From Corynebacterium cystitidis (GTDB taxonomy: Bacteria > Actinomycetota > Actinomycetes > Mycobacteriales > Mycobacteriaceae), in NCBI RefSeq assembly GCF_900187295.1, contig NZ_LT906473.1, forward strand, positions 1,860,001 through 1,924,000: DNA of 64,000 nucleotides, given 5' to 3'. Of this stretch, positions 8,445-18,045 are shown one piece after another; within the stretch, counting starts at the first letter, position 1, and each line of letters opens with the position of its first letter. Both the position numbers and the translations under genes were made by a program. Below the pieces are notes generated by a model. That model had not been told where the DNA came from. It searched no databases and saw only the letters and a list, made by a program, of their open reading frames with translations.

Positions 8445-9350
8445 TTTTGTTATCAGCGCTGCTGCAAATGTTGCGGTGTATCGGGCCACGATACGCGAAT
8501 CAGACGAATTTCCCACTGCGAACTCCACGACACCAGCGCCGCCCAAGATGCCGACAGCCCCACCGATGAAACGGCTCACACTCTTGCCAGCCAGGCGCAT
8601 CATCAGGAAGAAAGACCCGTAGACAATTACCACGATTACTGCACCAACATACATAGAAATCAGCCCTTTAGTAGACAATGCTGTTTCCACAAACGCGGTG
8701 CCGGAGGACAGTCCGACAGCAGCCAAAAACATCATCAACCCAAGCTGTTGGAAGGCCGTATTAATGGACTCTGGTAGCTTCCACGCGATACTGCCGGTGC
8801 GCTGAATGGTCCCCAATGTAAGGCCGACGATCAGTGGGCCGAGAGCAGTACCAAGAGTAAACTGCACCCCGACGGATCCTCATCACGCGGGCAGTACTTC
8901 ACCGACTCGTGCCGCAAAATCTTCATGCTTCGCCGACCACTTCTGCCGAAAAGCATAAGTTAACAGGAGGATGGCCACGATATCCCCCATGGGATAGGCC
9001 AGGGAGTAGCCCACTGCTGGAAGCTCAGAGCCTGTTTGTTGAGTCGCCACAGCCAAGGAAGGGGTGGATGTGGTCGCTCCAGAGAACACGCCGACGGTCA
9101 CTTCCCGTGACATCCCGATGAGCCCACCGCAGGCCAGCGCCGTCACTCTGCCGATGATGACCGAGACGACGGCTGCACCCATGAGAATAAATTGCTTGCG
9201 GATCCGTGGACGAAGGTTTCGCCAGCGCTCAGCCCCAGCACGTAGACGAAGATACCCAGGCCAAAGTTTTGAAGGTTGGCTAACACATCAGCGTCTAGGT
9301 CAATGAACGCCCCCATGGCCAACCCCCACAAACAGGTCACACGGACTAGG
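8445..9350 (-). pseudogene. AspT/YidE-type transporter remnant
   Basis: Pieces of an aspartate:alanine exchanger-type membrane protein in at least three frames. The order along the strand is GLAMGAFIDLD with FVYVLGLSAGETF (about 9200-9340), then after a frameshift MGAAVVSVIIGRV, VGVFSGATTSTPSLA and YSLAYPMGDIVAILL (8883-9190), then a stop, then LGPLIVGLTLG and VGLSSGTAF with GGAVGILGGAGVVEFAVG (8445-8867). The cytoplasmic TrkA-C/RCK region normally between the two membrane halves is missing, and so is the N-terminus. The last recognisable residues (AALITK) run directly into the Walker B of an unrelated ATPase remnant. Confidence 0.75.
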
Positions 9351-9360
9351 CTTGCAAGGC

Positions 9361-10974
9361 ATGAAGGCCCAATCGAAGTGTAAAGGAAAAAATACGAAGA
9401 AGTTGAAGCCCGGTGAGGTGATCGCACTGCGGATTAGCCTGGATGAGGCCACCCCTCAGATCACGCGCGAGTTACATGTTCATCGCGATACCCTGCTGCC
9501 GGATCTTGGAAATCTCCTGGTCTATGCGATGGGGTGGAATAATAGCCACCTGCACGCGTTTAGCACTCCTGGTAATACAGTTTTTTCTGGCCCGGCCTAC
9601 CAGCCCAAGGAGGCGGTCTTGGAGACTGGGGATGGGATTGCTTACGAGAATGTGACCGTGGAAGAGCTCTTGCCTAGTGAGGGGACCCAGGTGGAGTTTC
9701 TTTATGACTATGGGGACCACTGGTCGCATACCCTAGCCCGGCTTGCTGATCCGACGGATCTAGCGTCGAATATTCCTGCGCTGGTTGCGGGTGAGGGTGT
9801 CTGCCCTCCTGACGATATCGGCGGTATTGGCCGCTATAACGAGGTTGCGGCCGCGTGGCGCAATGGCGGCGCAGCCGGCCTACAGGGCTCCGATCACGAC
9901 GATCTCATCGACTGGTTGCCCCACGATTTTGACCCTGATGGTTTTGATCTTTCTGCCCAGCAACAGTGGTTCGCTCTGATCAGTTCTACGGATCATCCCC
10001 AGTACACGGCGTATTTTGGTCGCCCAATAGGTGCGGTTTTAGCTGATTTGATTAACCAGCTGTCAGCCCATTCGCCTACCTTTTTAGTGATTGAGGCTGC
10101 CGCACTGCGTCTTGGCATCCTTGCGCGTTCGGCTGGGCCTGGGCGTAGCTTCTCGGTGACACCGCCTGCTTCGAAAGCGCTGCCTTATGATGATGAGGTG
10201 GCTGACATCGCCTTGATTGACAAGATTTTCCACCCGTACATTACGTTTCTTTCGCTTGTCGACGATTCCCCACTAGCTCTGACCAAAACGGGAAGCCTCA
10301 ACGTGGCGTCAATGAGAACTGTTATTGAAGTGCTCGGCTTACCCCGTTTTTTCGGTGAGAGCACCCGGCCTACGGAAGCTAATATCCTGATGGTAGCTAG
10401 GCTTCATGATTCCCTGCGCCGCGCGAAGCTTGTTCGCCCTTACCGGTCAGAGCTTCGTGCCACTCCGAAGGCCCGCGAGCTGCTGAACACTTGGCCAATC
10501 GTGGACGGTCAGCTTACCGGTGGCGCAACTAAAAATGATGCACTGCGGCAGGCCGGGCGCCTGCTTACTAGTTTGATTCTTGCCGAAAGTATTAGCGAAT
10601 TCACGAAATTCTGCATCGGCCTGGGATGTACTGTATTGCTGGCGGGCAAAGACAGCGCACCTCCACACCCTAGGCTGAGGGCCTATTTTAGTTTCGATGA
10701 TTTGCCGGACTACCAACCTTTTGGCGATCTGATCGACTATCGCATGGCTGTGCAAAGCTACACCACGGAGGAGGGCTGGTCAGTGACCACAGCTAGTGGT
10801 GTAAGGACACCGGCATCAATACGTGAGGATTCAAATTATGACTTGCTGCTTCAGCTGTGCCAGCCACCAGAGTACGTAGACCATTACAGGGCGGATTTAC
10901 AACCGGAAGCACTATCTAACCCTACGGTTGCTTTGTTGGCCCGCGAGGTACTTTGGCCCAGCCAGGAAGTATAA
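9361..10974 (+). CDS. Plasmid pRiA4b ORF-3-like protein
   Basis: Protein of about 537 aa. Residues 20-200 match the pRiA4b ORF-3 family: ALRISLDEATPQITREL near the start, MGWNNSHLHAF, FLYDYGDHWSHTL and a Cys/Pro-rich CPPDDIGGIGRY. The C-terminal 330 residues are found with this domain in actinobacteria but have no recognised activity. ATG 9361 is preferred over TTG 9352. The family is often found near mobile elements, and here the gene sits between a degraded transporter and an ISL3 relic. The biochemical role is unknown. The frame is open and undamaged. Confidence 0.82.
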   Translation: MKAQSKCKGKNTKKLKPGEVIALRISLDEATPQITRELHVHRDTLLPDLGNLLVYAMGWNNSHLHAFSTPGNTVFSGPAYQPKEAVLETGDGIAYENVTVEELLPSEGTQVEFLYDYGDHWSHTLARLADPTDLASNIPALVAGEGVCPPDDIGGIGRYNEVAAAWRNGGAAGLQGSDHDDLIDWLPHDFDPDGFDLSAQQQWFALISSTDHPQYTAYFGRPIGAVLADLINQLSAHSPTFLVIEAAALRLGILARSAGPGRSFSVTPPASKALPYDDEVADIALIDKIFHPYITFLSLVDDSPLALTKTGSLNVASMRTVIEVLGLPRFFGESTRPTEANILMVARLHDSLRRAKLVRPYRSELRATPKARELLNTWPIVDGQLTGGATKNDALRQAGRLLTSLILAESISEFTKFCIGLGCTVLLAGKDSAPPHPRLRAYFSFDDLPDYQPFGDLIDYRMAVQSYTTEEGWSVTTASGVRTPASIREDSNYDLLLQLCQPPEYVDHYRADLQPEALSNPTVALLAREVLWPSQEV

Positions 10975-11009
10975 ACCTAGAGACGCTGGCCTTTGACGAG
11001 ATTATGATC

Positions 11010-11032
11010 GCGACGATCTCCCCTATCGTCGC
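11010..11032. terminator. Hairpin downstream of the pRiA4b-type gene
   Basis: GCGACGAT (11010-11017) and ATCGTCGC (11025-11032) form an 8-bp perfect stem with a 7-base loop, 35 bases after the stop. There is no T-run, so this is a weak terminator candidate. Confidence 0.35.
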
Positions 11033-11170
11033 ATATCGATTGCTGCGATCGACGCAGGGAGGCCCACCGAAGCTTCGCCACTGAAATCACAGCACACGCA
11101 ACCCGCGTGCTCTTTAAAATCATGGAAGCATGCTTTCGAACAACCGCCGCGCACAACGAGCACCCCTGAT

Positions 11171-12000
11171 CTACCCAGCCCTCGGAATAAACCGGCGATC
11201 TGCCACCGGTTTCTTCCGAGGGTTTTCGTATACCCTTTCGCCATCCAACCCGACGAATATTTGGGCTGTCGCCTTTCGCTTTCCCGCAACCTGATTGTGG
11301 CCAACGTATTTTTCCGCCTCGGCTATATCGAAAAATTTGGTACTGGCATCGCTCGTATCGGTGTCGCGGTAGCAGTCAATCACTTGCTGGTAATACAACC
11401 ATGTCTCCTGGAATGAGGCGTAGTCCTGATCGTGTTCAAAGAAGTTATCCAGAGCTTCTCGTTGCCGATCAGTCAGGTAATACTCGGTAGTCAACAAAGT
11501 CTTACGGTGACGGTATAACGGGTCGTGGGCCCGACCCCGGCGCCCGTGGTTTCCTGCTGCAGTCGTGTACGGCACTGCGTGACCTTCTCTCCAGCTAGGC
11601 GCACATCGTGGAAGGAGTCCATCACGTGGGTTGCCTACGCGATGATCTCATTGGTTGCGGTGGCGTAGCCTCGGAAACCATCCATCGAGATGACCTTGAC
11701 ACGGTCAAGGAAGTCCTGAGGCTGCTGAAACAGCCACATCTTTCATGCCTCAGCGCTACGGCCGGGGATAACATCGAGCAAAAGGGAGCAGTGATCTCCC
11801 CGCCTCAGTCACGGTGGCCGATCATGTCCACGATGACAGTGACGTCACCACCTTTGTGTTTGCGTCGGTTATGTGACCAGCGGTGTTCATCAACCCCGAT
11901 CACCTCAACACCGTCAAGACGATGGGGATCAGAGTAAATAAGCCCGAAAACCGCTTCGCTGGTCAGGCTGCGCCGAACACCGGGATCAAGGTGAAGGCAA
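11171..12000 (-). mobile_element. ISL3-family transposase relic
   Basis: The opposite strand encodes, in several frames, most of an ISL3 transposase. The order is VEVIGVDEHRWSHNRR and VTVIVDM (11.81-11.99 kb), DVIPGRS, QQPQDFLDRVKVISMDGF with GYATATNEIIA, HVMDSFHDVRLAG (about 11.6-11.75 kb), then GRRGRAHDPLYRHRKTL, YYLTDRQREAL and FQETWLYYQQVIDCYR (11.34-11.57 kb), and a C-terminal tail near 11.17 kb. Stops and frameshifts interrupt it, for example TAG after TNEIIA, and the N-terminal zinc-finger/HTH part is missing. Inverted repeats could not be located. It is not able to move on its own. Confidence 0.85.
11181..11220 (-). terminator. Long hairpin at the end of the ISL3 transposase
   Basis: CTCGG-AATA-AACCGG on the left pairs with CCGGTT-TCTT-CCGAG on the right, giving a nearly continuous stem of about 15 bp. 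A closely related hairpin is at 19318-19345, so both probably derive from the same kind of IS end. Confidence 0.5.
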
Positions 12001-12024
12001 ATCCTTCCGGCGCTAAGAGTTCGA

Positions 12025-13188
12025 CTATTGAGAGGAGGTCGACGACTGAGAGGACAAAGAATCAAGTTCGACATTGTCCAGCCCCATTGATGATTCCCCT
12101 CCCGGAATGCAGTTGTCGACGGCAGCACTAGCCCCAACGGCTGCAGCCCCAACGAGAAGTAGCTGCGCCGTCCCTTTAGCCGCATGAGGGCTGACGTGCC
12201 GCAAGGTCGCATTGATGTCCACCATCATTTCGCCTAAATGGGGGTCAATCAGTCCAAGCTGGTGTTCGGCGTCTTCTCCTGCACGCATGATCCGCATGTG
12301 AAGCTGGTCAACAATAGGCGTTAAACCTGGGATTTTCAGCTGATGCCCCAGAGATACCGGAACCAGAGCAATAAGTGGCACAATCGTCCCGATAACCGAG
12401 GCCACACACTTGGCCACATCAATCGGCTCGACAACACCTACGACATAGTCATCGACAGGTCTTTTGGCCCCATTAAACACTGTGAAACGGATGGAGTCAC
12501 CATCTGATAGATCCTCATGAGCCGTAACCCTAAGTGTCCCATCGTTCTCAATTACAGCTTCGCTGGGGTACTGAGAATCGTCGATAAGCGAATATCCGTA
12601 AGGCACAGGGGCTATCGCCTCGACCCGCACCGTGTCACCAGGGGCAACCGTGATCCCACTGGGCCAAGGGAAAGCAGCGGAAACGGCCGGGCACAAGGTG
12701 ACACAAACGTACACCAGCTTCTTCTTCCCGTTCTCAGCGACGAAGTGCACGGGAATTTTTTGGCTCGTAGGTTTGGTAGATACGGGTGGAGTGAGTGTCA
12801 ATGCTCCGGTGCAGGGATCGACGCTGACCCATTCTGGGGTATCCGGGGTTTTGTCGAAACGACCCCCAACCTGGCACGCATTAACTCGTTTCATTTTGTA
12901 CGGCCTATTACCCTTAGGGACCAGGATCGGGGGTGTTGTGGTTGTTTGCCCTACTCTTGCCCATACATACTTCGGGCTATATAGGGTCCACGAGTGTGGG
13001 GTGTCCCTCGTCGCTTTGCGCGTCGCAGGTTCAAAGATCGGTGTCTCCTGAGTCTGGGTTGGCTGTGCCGCCTCGCTGCTCGATGCCACTGAGCGTGTGT
13101 GTTGAAGATCGACCTGCAGTAGCCCGCCAGCGCCGACCATGATTCCCACCATCAGAATGATAATGACGCTACGAGTGCGCTCTTTCAT
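12025..13188 (-). CDS. Secreted or anchored surface protein
   Basis: About 387 aa. ATG 13188 has AAGGAG four bases upstream. An N-terminal signal-anchor (residues 5-25, SVIIILMVGIMVGAGGLL) is followed by a Thr/Pro/Gln-rich linker, a beta-rich extracellular part with paired cysteines (VNACQVGG, VDPCTGAL, VCVTLCPA), and a segment resembling Rib/long-type bacterial surface repeats (SQYPSEAVIENDGTLRV). The C-terminal region carries hydrophobic helices (VASVIGTIVPLIALVPVSL, AQLLLVGAAAVGASAA) and ends in a Ser-rich tail without an LPxTG motif. Corynebacterial surface proteins often have this plan. The function is unknown; adhesion or wall structure is a guess. An ISL3 relic lies just downstream. 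Confidence 0.72.
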   Translation of the reverse strand: MKERTRSVIIILMVGIMVGAGGLLQVDLQHTRSVASSSEAAQPTQTQETPIFEPATRKATRDTPHSWTLYSPKYVWARVGQTTTTPPILVPKGNRPYKMKRVNACQVGGRFDKTPDTPEWVSVDPCTGALTLTPPVSTKPTSQKIPVHFVAENGKKKLVYVCVTLCPAVSAAFPWPSGITVAPGDTVRVEAIAPVPYGYSLIDDSQYPSEAVIENDGTLRVTAHEDLSDGDSIRFTVFNGAKRPVDDYVVGVVEPIDVAKCVASVIGTIVPLIALVPVSLGHQLKIPGLTPIVDQLHMRIMRAGEDAEHQLGLIDPHLGEMMVDINATLRHVSPHAAKGTAQLLLVGAAAVGASAAVDNCIPGGESSMGLDNVELDSLSSQSSTSSQ

Positions 13189-13343
13189 AGTTCTCCTTAG
13201 AAATTTAAAGGACATCAAGATACCTTACTCCATAAGCACCAGCATGCCCCTTATAAGTGATGGGCCCAATGATTGGTTTAGTTCCTAGATTTACTATAGT
13301 CCCGAATTAGCCTTCCGGGCTTTATGGAGGGCTAATTCCACAG

Positions 13344-13387
13344 TAGCTTCTCCCTAGCTTCTCCCTAGATTCTCCCTAGCTTCTCTC
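13344..13387. repeat. Four tandem 11-bp units
   Basis: TAGCTTCTCCC is repeated at 13344, 13355, 13366 (TAGATTCTCCC) and 13377 (TAGCTTCTCTC). It lies in the intergenic region upstream of the surface protein gene and downstream of the polysaccharide locus. It is a short tandem repeat that could vary by slippage. Confidence 0.85.
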
Positions 13388-13433
13388 TGTAACTTTCTAA
13401 AGCATCCCTCTCGAAGGCTGACGGCCTCCGCGT

Positions 13434-15911
13434 TTAGGATTCGTGCAGCACTCCAAGGAATGCGATCTCGCGCCCGAACACCTCGACAGGTTCAGGGCTG
13501 AGATTAACCACGAGGCGCCCGTTTTGAAACTCCCGGCAGTACGCGCCCGCGCCCTGGGTGGGATCACGTGCTTTAACCGGGACGTGCAGCACCTCCGAGG
13601 TGGGAAATCCCAGGTCGGAGAAAAGCAAACCTTCCGAGTGTGATGCTAAGTGTGACGCTAAGTGTGACGCTAAGGGGCGCGAGTTCGTGGAAGTGCCTTC
13701 GGTACACACACTGTCAAGCGCCGGCAGCTCCGAATATCCATCGTGCTCGGTGGCAGTGACCGCAACATCGGCGTCGGGTGCGAAGATCCACGCGGCGGCA
13801 AGCGCGAACGCCAAGTTGTCCCGTCCGGCGGTGCGCGCAATAGTGAGACCAGGGTGGCGCAGTGTTTCGGCTTGAGACTGGATATCACGCGGCTGGGTCA
13901 GCCACTGTGAAGGTGCTGTCCCCCAGCCCAGCCACACTTCCTCAAATCCACCGCCGAAACTTGCGTGGTGCGCCCACCGCCCAGGTTGGCGCCGAGACTC
14001 CGCAATATTGGGGATCAGCAGCTTGCCGTGCTTGTTCAGTTCTGTACCAGCCGCCACGATCAACGTGGTCAGCGCTTCACGGAGGAACCTTAGGGGCGAT
14101 TCCGGTGCCGTAGTAGTCGGCGAATACGTCATTGTCGGCCATCACGCCGTCGAATGGTGAGCGGGCCACCCACCCGACCACATTGCGCACCCATTCCTGC
14201 TGGTACAGCGGGTTCCACACCTGTTGCTGGCGGTGTCCAGGGTATCCCTCCCACTCGGGGACCGCAGCGCAGGTTCCTAACTCGCGGGCGCGTTGCGGGG
14301 TGATACCAGAGGTGTAGATGGGGCCGGGTTCATAGTCGCGTATCGACGACAAACACTGATACGCCAACACCGTGCACAGTGGGTCTGCTTCTTTCAACCG
14401 CGAAGCGGCCTCACACTCCCAAGGTTGCAGGACCACGGCACGGAAACGGCCTAGTGCCTGGCCTAGTTCTACGTAGAGGTCGGCATAGCGGTCCATAATG
14501 TTCTCCATCAGAAACTCGGAATGGATGCGTTCATAACCGTTGCGGTGCCACTGCATATACAGCTCAGGGTTATCCACAAGCCGGGCGATCTCGTAGGCCA
14601 ACGCCGCGGGATCTCCGGACGGTACGAGTGCCCCACACGGCCCAACCTGCCCGTCAGCACCGACGGGCTGGGTCACCATGTATTCTAGGCCTCCCACATT
14701 GGTGGCGATCACAGGAAGGCCCGCGCTCATTGCCTCGAGCACCACGATGGGTTGGCCTTCGTTAAAGGAGGACAGCACCAGGCCGTCGTAACGCTCCAAC
14801 TCGTCGACAAGGTTAACAGTGCCACGGAAAATGACGGTGTCTTCCAGCCCGAGGTCGCGCGTGTGCTGGAGGCATTCCTGGTAGTAATCCGGGATGTGCT
14901 CGATGGGGCCACACACCTCCATGATCACATTGGTGTAGCCTTGTCCACGCAAGTTGGCCATGGTGTCGATCAGCTCGATGATGCCTTCGCGTGACGCGCG
15001 AGTGTGCGCAAACTTGTCCCAATCCATGCCGTTGGGCAGCACGATAGATTTTTCCGGGATCCCACCCAAATCTTGGGCTTCCACGATGGCACGGTCGTAG
15101 AGATACGTGATCGCACCCGCTGATGGGTAGAACATGGCACCCATTTCTGTCCACCAGATTGTCCACATCCGCTTGACTGGATCATCGATTTCTTTGTAAG
15201 TATCGCGGGTGACAATCTGGCTCAGGTTGCGTTCCAGCAGCGTATTGATGGTATCGCGCACGTACAGGTTGTGTTCCGTCAGCAAGAATGCCCCATTGTT
15301 TTGCTGCGCGGCACATGACGCAATTAACGACGCATACCCGGTGGTGTGTGCGTGGTAGACGCGCGCCGACGGGTGGACCCGGTCTGTGAGTGCCCATGCC
15401 AAGGAGAAGAAGTCCCGCACACTCCACAAGAGTGAATGCAGGGTGGCCTGCGGATATTTTTGCACATTGCCTTCATTAAGGTGCGTGAGGTCAAGGCGGA
15501 CCACACCGAGTCGGTTCGGGTGAGTGGGTTGATGTAGTCGTCGTAAAGCTCCCACATGGCGTCCAGATTGTGCAGCGCCGATGCAAGGGCCCACGCGGCC
15601 CGTTCCGGATGCTGCCCTGTGAGGACCGCCTCCACAAACTGCTCCTTATTTTCCTCGAATGAAAGGTAGATCACATCGACCCACTTCACGTTTGAAGGCA
15701 CGGCATACTGCGGGGACAACTCAATCGAAGAGTCCCAGGTGGTGAAGATGATGCCGAAAGTTAGGTGGGGGTGGTTAAGAATGATGTCGTGGACCACGCC
15801 GGACAGCCCGCCTTTGAGGTACGGGTAGGTAGATTCCATGACGAGGGCGACGTCAACGTGCGGAAGCTGGGTGGTATCGCCGGGGAGTCGGCGATAAGGG
15901 GCGTAGGTCAT
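13434..15911 (-). pseudogene. PelF-like glycosyltransferase fused to GHL15-like hydrolase domain, two frameshifts
   Basis: Start ATG 15911 (MTYAPYRRLPGD). The first 140 residues match PelF (VALVMESTYPYLKGGLSGVV, FGIIFTTWDSS). Near 15500 a single-base shift moves the frame into LTHLNEGNVQKYPQ and the GT4 core: FLLTEHNLYVRDTI, VLPNGMDWDKF, VIFRGTVNL, FNEGQPIVVLEAMSAGLPVI. In the same frame a putative GHL15 glycosidase domain follows (VLAYQCLSSIRDYEPG, WVARSPFDGVMADNDVF). A second shift near 14110 continues it in the next frame (SPLRFLREALTTLIVAAG to the stop at 13434). A 12-bp unit repeated three times sits near the end. The GT domain uses nucleotide sugars for an extracellular polysaccharide, and the partner exporter gene is directly upstream. 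Reading errors could mimic both shifts. Confidence 0.75.
13639..13674. repeat. Three in-frame 12-bp units
   Basis: TGTGATGCTAAG followed by two copies of TGTGACGCTAAG. On the minus strand it encodes three tandem ASHL units in the GHL15-like domain. In-frame expansion of this sort changes length but not frame. Confidence 0.85.
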
Positions 15912-15939
15912 CGTCAGGGTTGCCCGGTTGGTTGGGAGG

Positions 15940-17184
15940 TCATAGGGAAACAGCTTCTTTCGAAAACAGGCGGTAGGGGGCGTCGTTGATCGTCCACGCG
16001 CGCAGCCGCAAAGAGATAGCAATAAGAACGAGGTACACGGCGATGATCACCAGGTATGCGGTGTTGATGGGTAGGATGGCAAGGCTGGTGCAGGCAAGCG
16101 TGGCGGCCAGATTGAGTGCTGTGGCGACGCGTGTTTGACTGACTTGCTCGAGGTGGTGGTTGCAGATCATCAAAGTCAAGGCCACCAGGGGCATGATCAG
16201 CAGGACCAGCCAGTACTGGGAGTAACCGTTGACAATGAATGGCAGCAGCAACCCGATCGACACCATGGCGATAGAGGTAGGGATCAGCGTGTCAGTGATG
16301 GACTTAGAAACGGGCACAGACAGGCCGCGGGTGGCGTCCTCGAGTTTGTCCGCCCACAGCACAGCGCCAATGGTGAAGCCGGTGGACATGTCGACGACAA
16401 TCCCGCGGGCTGTGACGTCGGCCGGGTCTGTGAACCGCACCAGGTGCTTTCCTAACAGCACCAGGGCGGGGACACTGCCTACGAACGGTGCCAGCAGCCA
16501 CCACTGTGGAACGATCGCGATGATTGCCGCATAGATAACCCAGGCCGCTAGGACTACACCGTAGCGTTGGGCTTCCTGGGCAGACACAAGCAGCTGCGCG
16601 AAGACGATATTGCCAAATACTCCGAGGGCGTAGATTGCGGTGGCTTGCCACGTTGTGGCCTGTGCGATACCGAATGCGGCGGCGCTTACGGCCACCGCTA
16701 CCAGCGACCATACAAGGACTAGCCGCCAGTTTTTTGAGAATGAGCGGTAGATCTCGTCGCGAAAACCGTCGTCCTCGCGGCTGATTCCGAACAGTGGCCA
16801 GTACAGCGGGCGTGACGCAACCGAGGAGATCCACGGCACCGTCACCGATACAGCCAACAAGAGGTAGACGGTGTTCATGCCCGCCAGCTGCATGTCCGAG
16901 ATTCGGCTGTAGGCCACAGCGAACGCTGCCATCAGCAACACCGTAGGAGAGATCACCACCATGAAGCGAAAAAGGTTGGCTTTCTCAACGTGTTCTTTGT
17001 TCACGCGAAGGACAAGCAGCGCGCTTGCGACCGCTACAGCCGAAAGTGCAAGCCCGATCCATCCAATTGTGTTTTTCTGATTGTTTTCTTCTGCCGGGGC
17101 GAGTTGGATGACTGCAATAGTCACCAGGACCATCAGCCCAACGAATAACCAGCGCGGCAGTAAGTGCATCACCTGACGTGACAT
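15940..17184 (-). CDS. PelG-like polysaccharide exporter membrane protein
   Basis: 414 aa with about 12 hydrophobic segments. It resembles the PelG/MATE-like flippase class: the central VLWADKLEDATRG recalls the charged loop of PelG, and the gene is directly followed, 28 bp later, by the PelF-like glycosyltransferase. ATG 17184 has AGGGA upstream. The expected role is to move a polysaccharide or its precursor across the membrane together with the glycosyltransferase. The assignment rests on context plus overall topology, so a more general membrane protein is possible. The frame is intact. Confidence 0.65.
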   Translation of the reverse strand: MSRQVMHLLPRWLFVGLMVLVTIAVIQLAPAEENNQKNTIGWIGLALSAVAVASALLVLRVNKEHVEKANLFRFMVVISPTVLLMAAFAVAYSRISDMQLAGMNTVYLLLAVSVTVPWISSVASRPLYWPLFGISREDDGFRDEIYRSFSKNWRLVLVWSLVAVAVSAAAFGIAQATTWQATAIYALGVFGNIVFAQLLVSAQEAQRYGVVLAAWVIYAAIIAIVPQWWLLAPFVGSVPALVLLGKHLVRFTDPADVTARGIVVDMSTGFTIGAVLWADKLEDATRGLSVPVSKSITDTLIPTSIAMVSIGLLLPFIVNGYSQYWLVLLIMPLVALTLMICNHHLEQVSQTRVATALNLAATLACTSLAILPINTAYLVIIAVYLVLIAISLRLRAWTINDAPYRLFSKEAVSL

Positions 17185-17919
17185 TGTACTTCCCTAAATT
17201 CTCGGTAAACCTCCCAATGTATTTACATATTTTGTTGATACCCCCTAGCATTCTTGCCCAAAACCAACGCTTTGTCATTAGTTTTCACTCTGGACGAATG
17301 TATTGAGTGCCTTCGGAGGCGAAACGCGCGCTCCAGACCCCTGACGGCCCCCTGCACTTCCAGAAATTTTCACCCTCCTACCTGCACCATATTGGTTAAA
17401 TGCCCTAATTAATGCGGCAATAATAGGGTGAAATCGAGTGTGGGGAGACACATTTTAAAGAAAATGGGAATTAGTAACTTTAACGAGGTTCTGGCCCGCA
17501 TTACAACACTGTTATCGCCTAGATATCGACGTACCCCACAGCGGTAACATCCGAAAAATAATGTTTCATCTATATGCGATTACTTTTTATCTCTACAAAT
17601 TTTTCGGGTGAAATGCGATGGCCCCAAGCCCCCACTGAATGGGATACACGTGAGCCTGTTGCGCAGCAGGACAGTCAGACGCGCTTTGGCTTTGGCGAAT
17701 AGCTTTTCGACGATTTCTTCTGCACCTATCGCACAGCTAAACAGTTGGTGGCGAACCGGGTGACCATACTGCATTAGCAGCGAGTGCGCTGGGAGAGCGC
17801 GAAGCCTGTGAATAAAAATGTTGTTTTCCACAGGTTTCGGGCATTGTGTTCGCACCTTCTTGCGCACCAGATTTTCCGGTTTAACCTCAAAGTTAATCCC
17901 CTACCCGGAAAGGCCCCCA
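17185..17919. other. Intergenic region with no recognisable gene
   Basis: About 730 bases with lower GC than the flanks. TTCACCCT near 17370 and AGGGTGAA near 17428 form an inverted repeat around a T/A-rich stretch, which could be a promoter or operator region for the PelG-like operon. A 95-codon open frame on the minus strand (17580-17867) has no convincing features and is not called. Confidence 0.5.
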
Positions 17920-18045
17920 ATGCCTCAGCCCAACCAAGAACTGTTCAACTTGATCTTTCACAACGAACAGGATTACACGTTAATCCCTGATCAGCTCGCC
18001 GACCACCTCAACTCCGCGAGCTGCGCTACGTCCCTTTCACGTTGA
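17920..18045 (+). CDS. Short possibly truncated protein
   Basis: 41 codons from ATG 17920 with GGAAAGG just upstream (MPQPNQELFNLIFHNEQDY). The composition looks like a real N-terminus, but the last codons run into the 3' end of the opposite-strand rtcB copy 2, where the frame ends. It may be a larger gene cut by the rearrangement that brought in rtcB. Unknown function. Confidence 0.3.
   Translation: MPQPNQELFNLIFHNEQDYTLIPDQLADHLNSASCATSLSR

Noticed and set aside
17580-17867. Minus-strand 95-codon frame
   Set aside because: No ribosome site, odd composition and no recognised motif; treated as non-coding.
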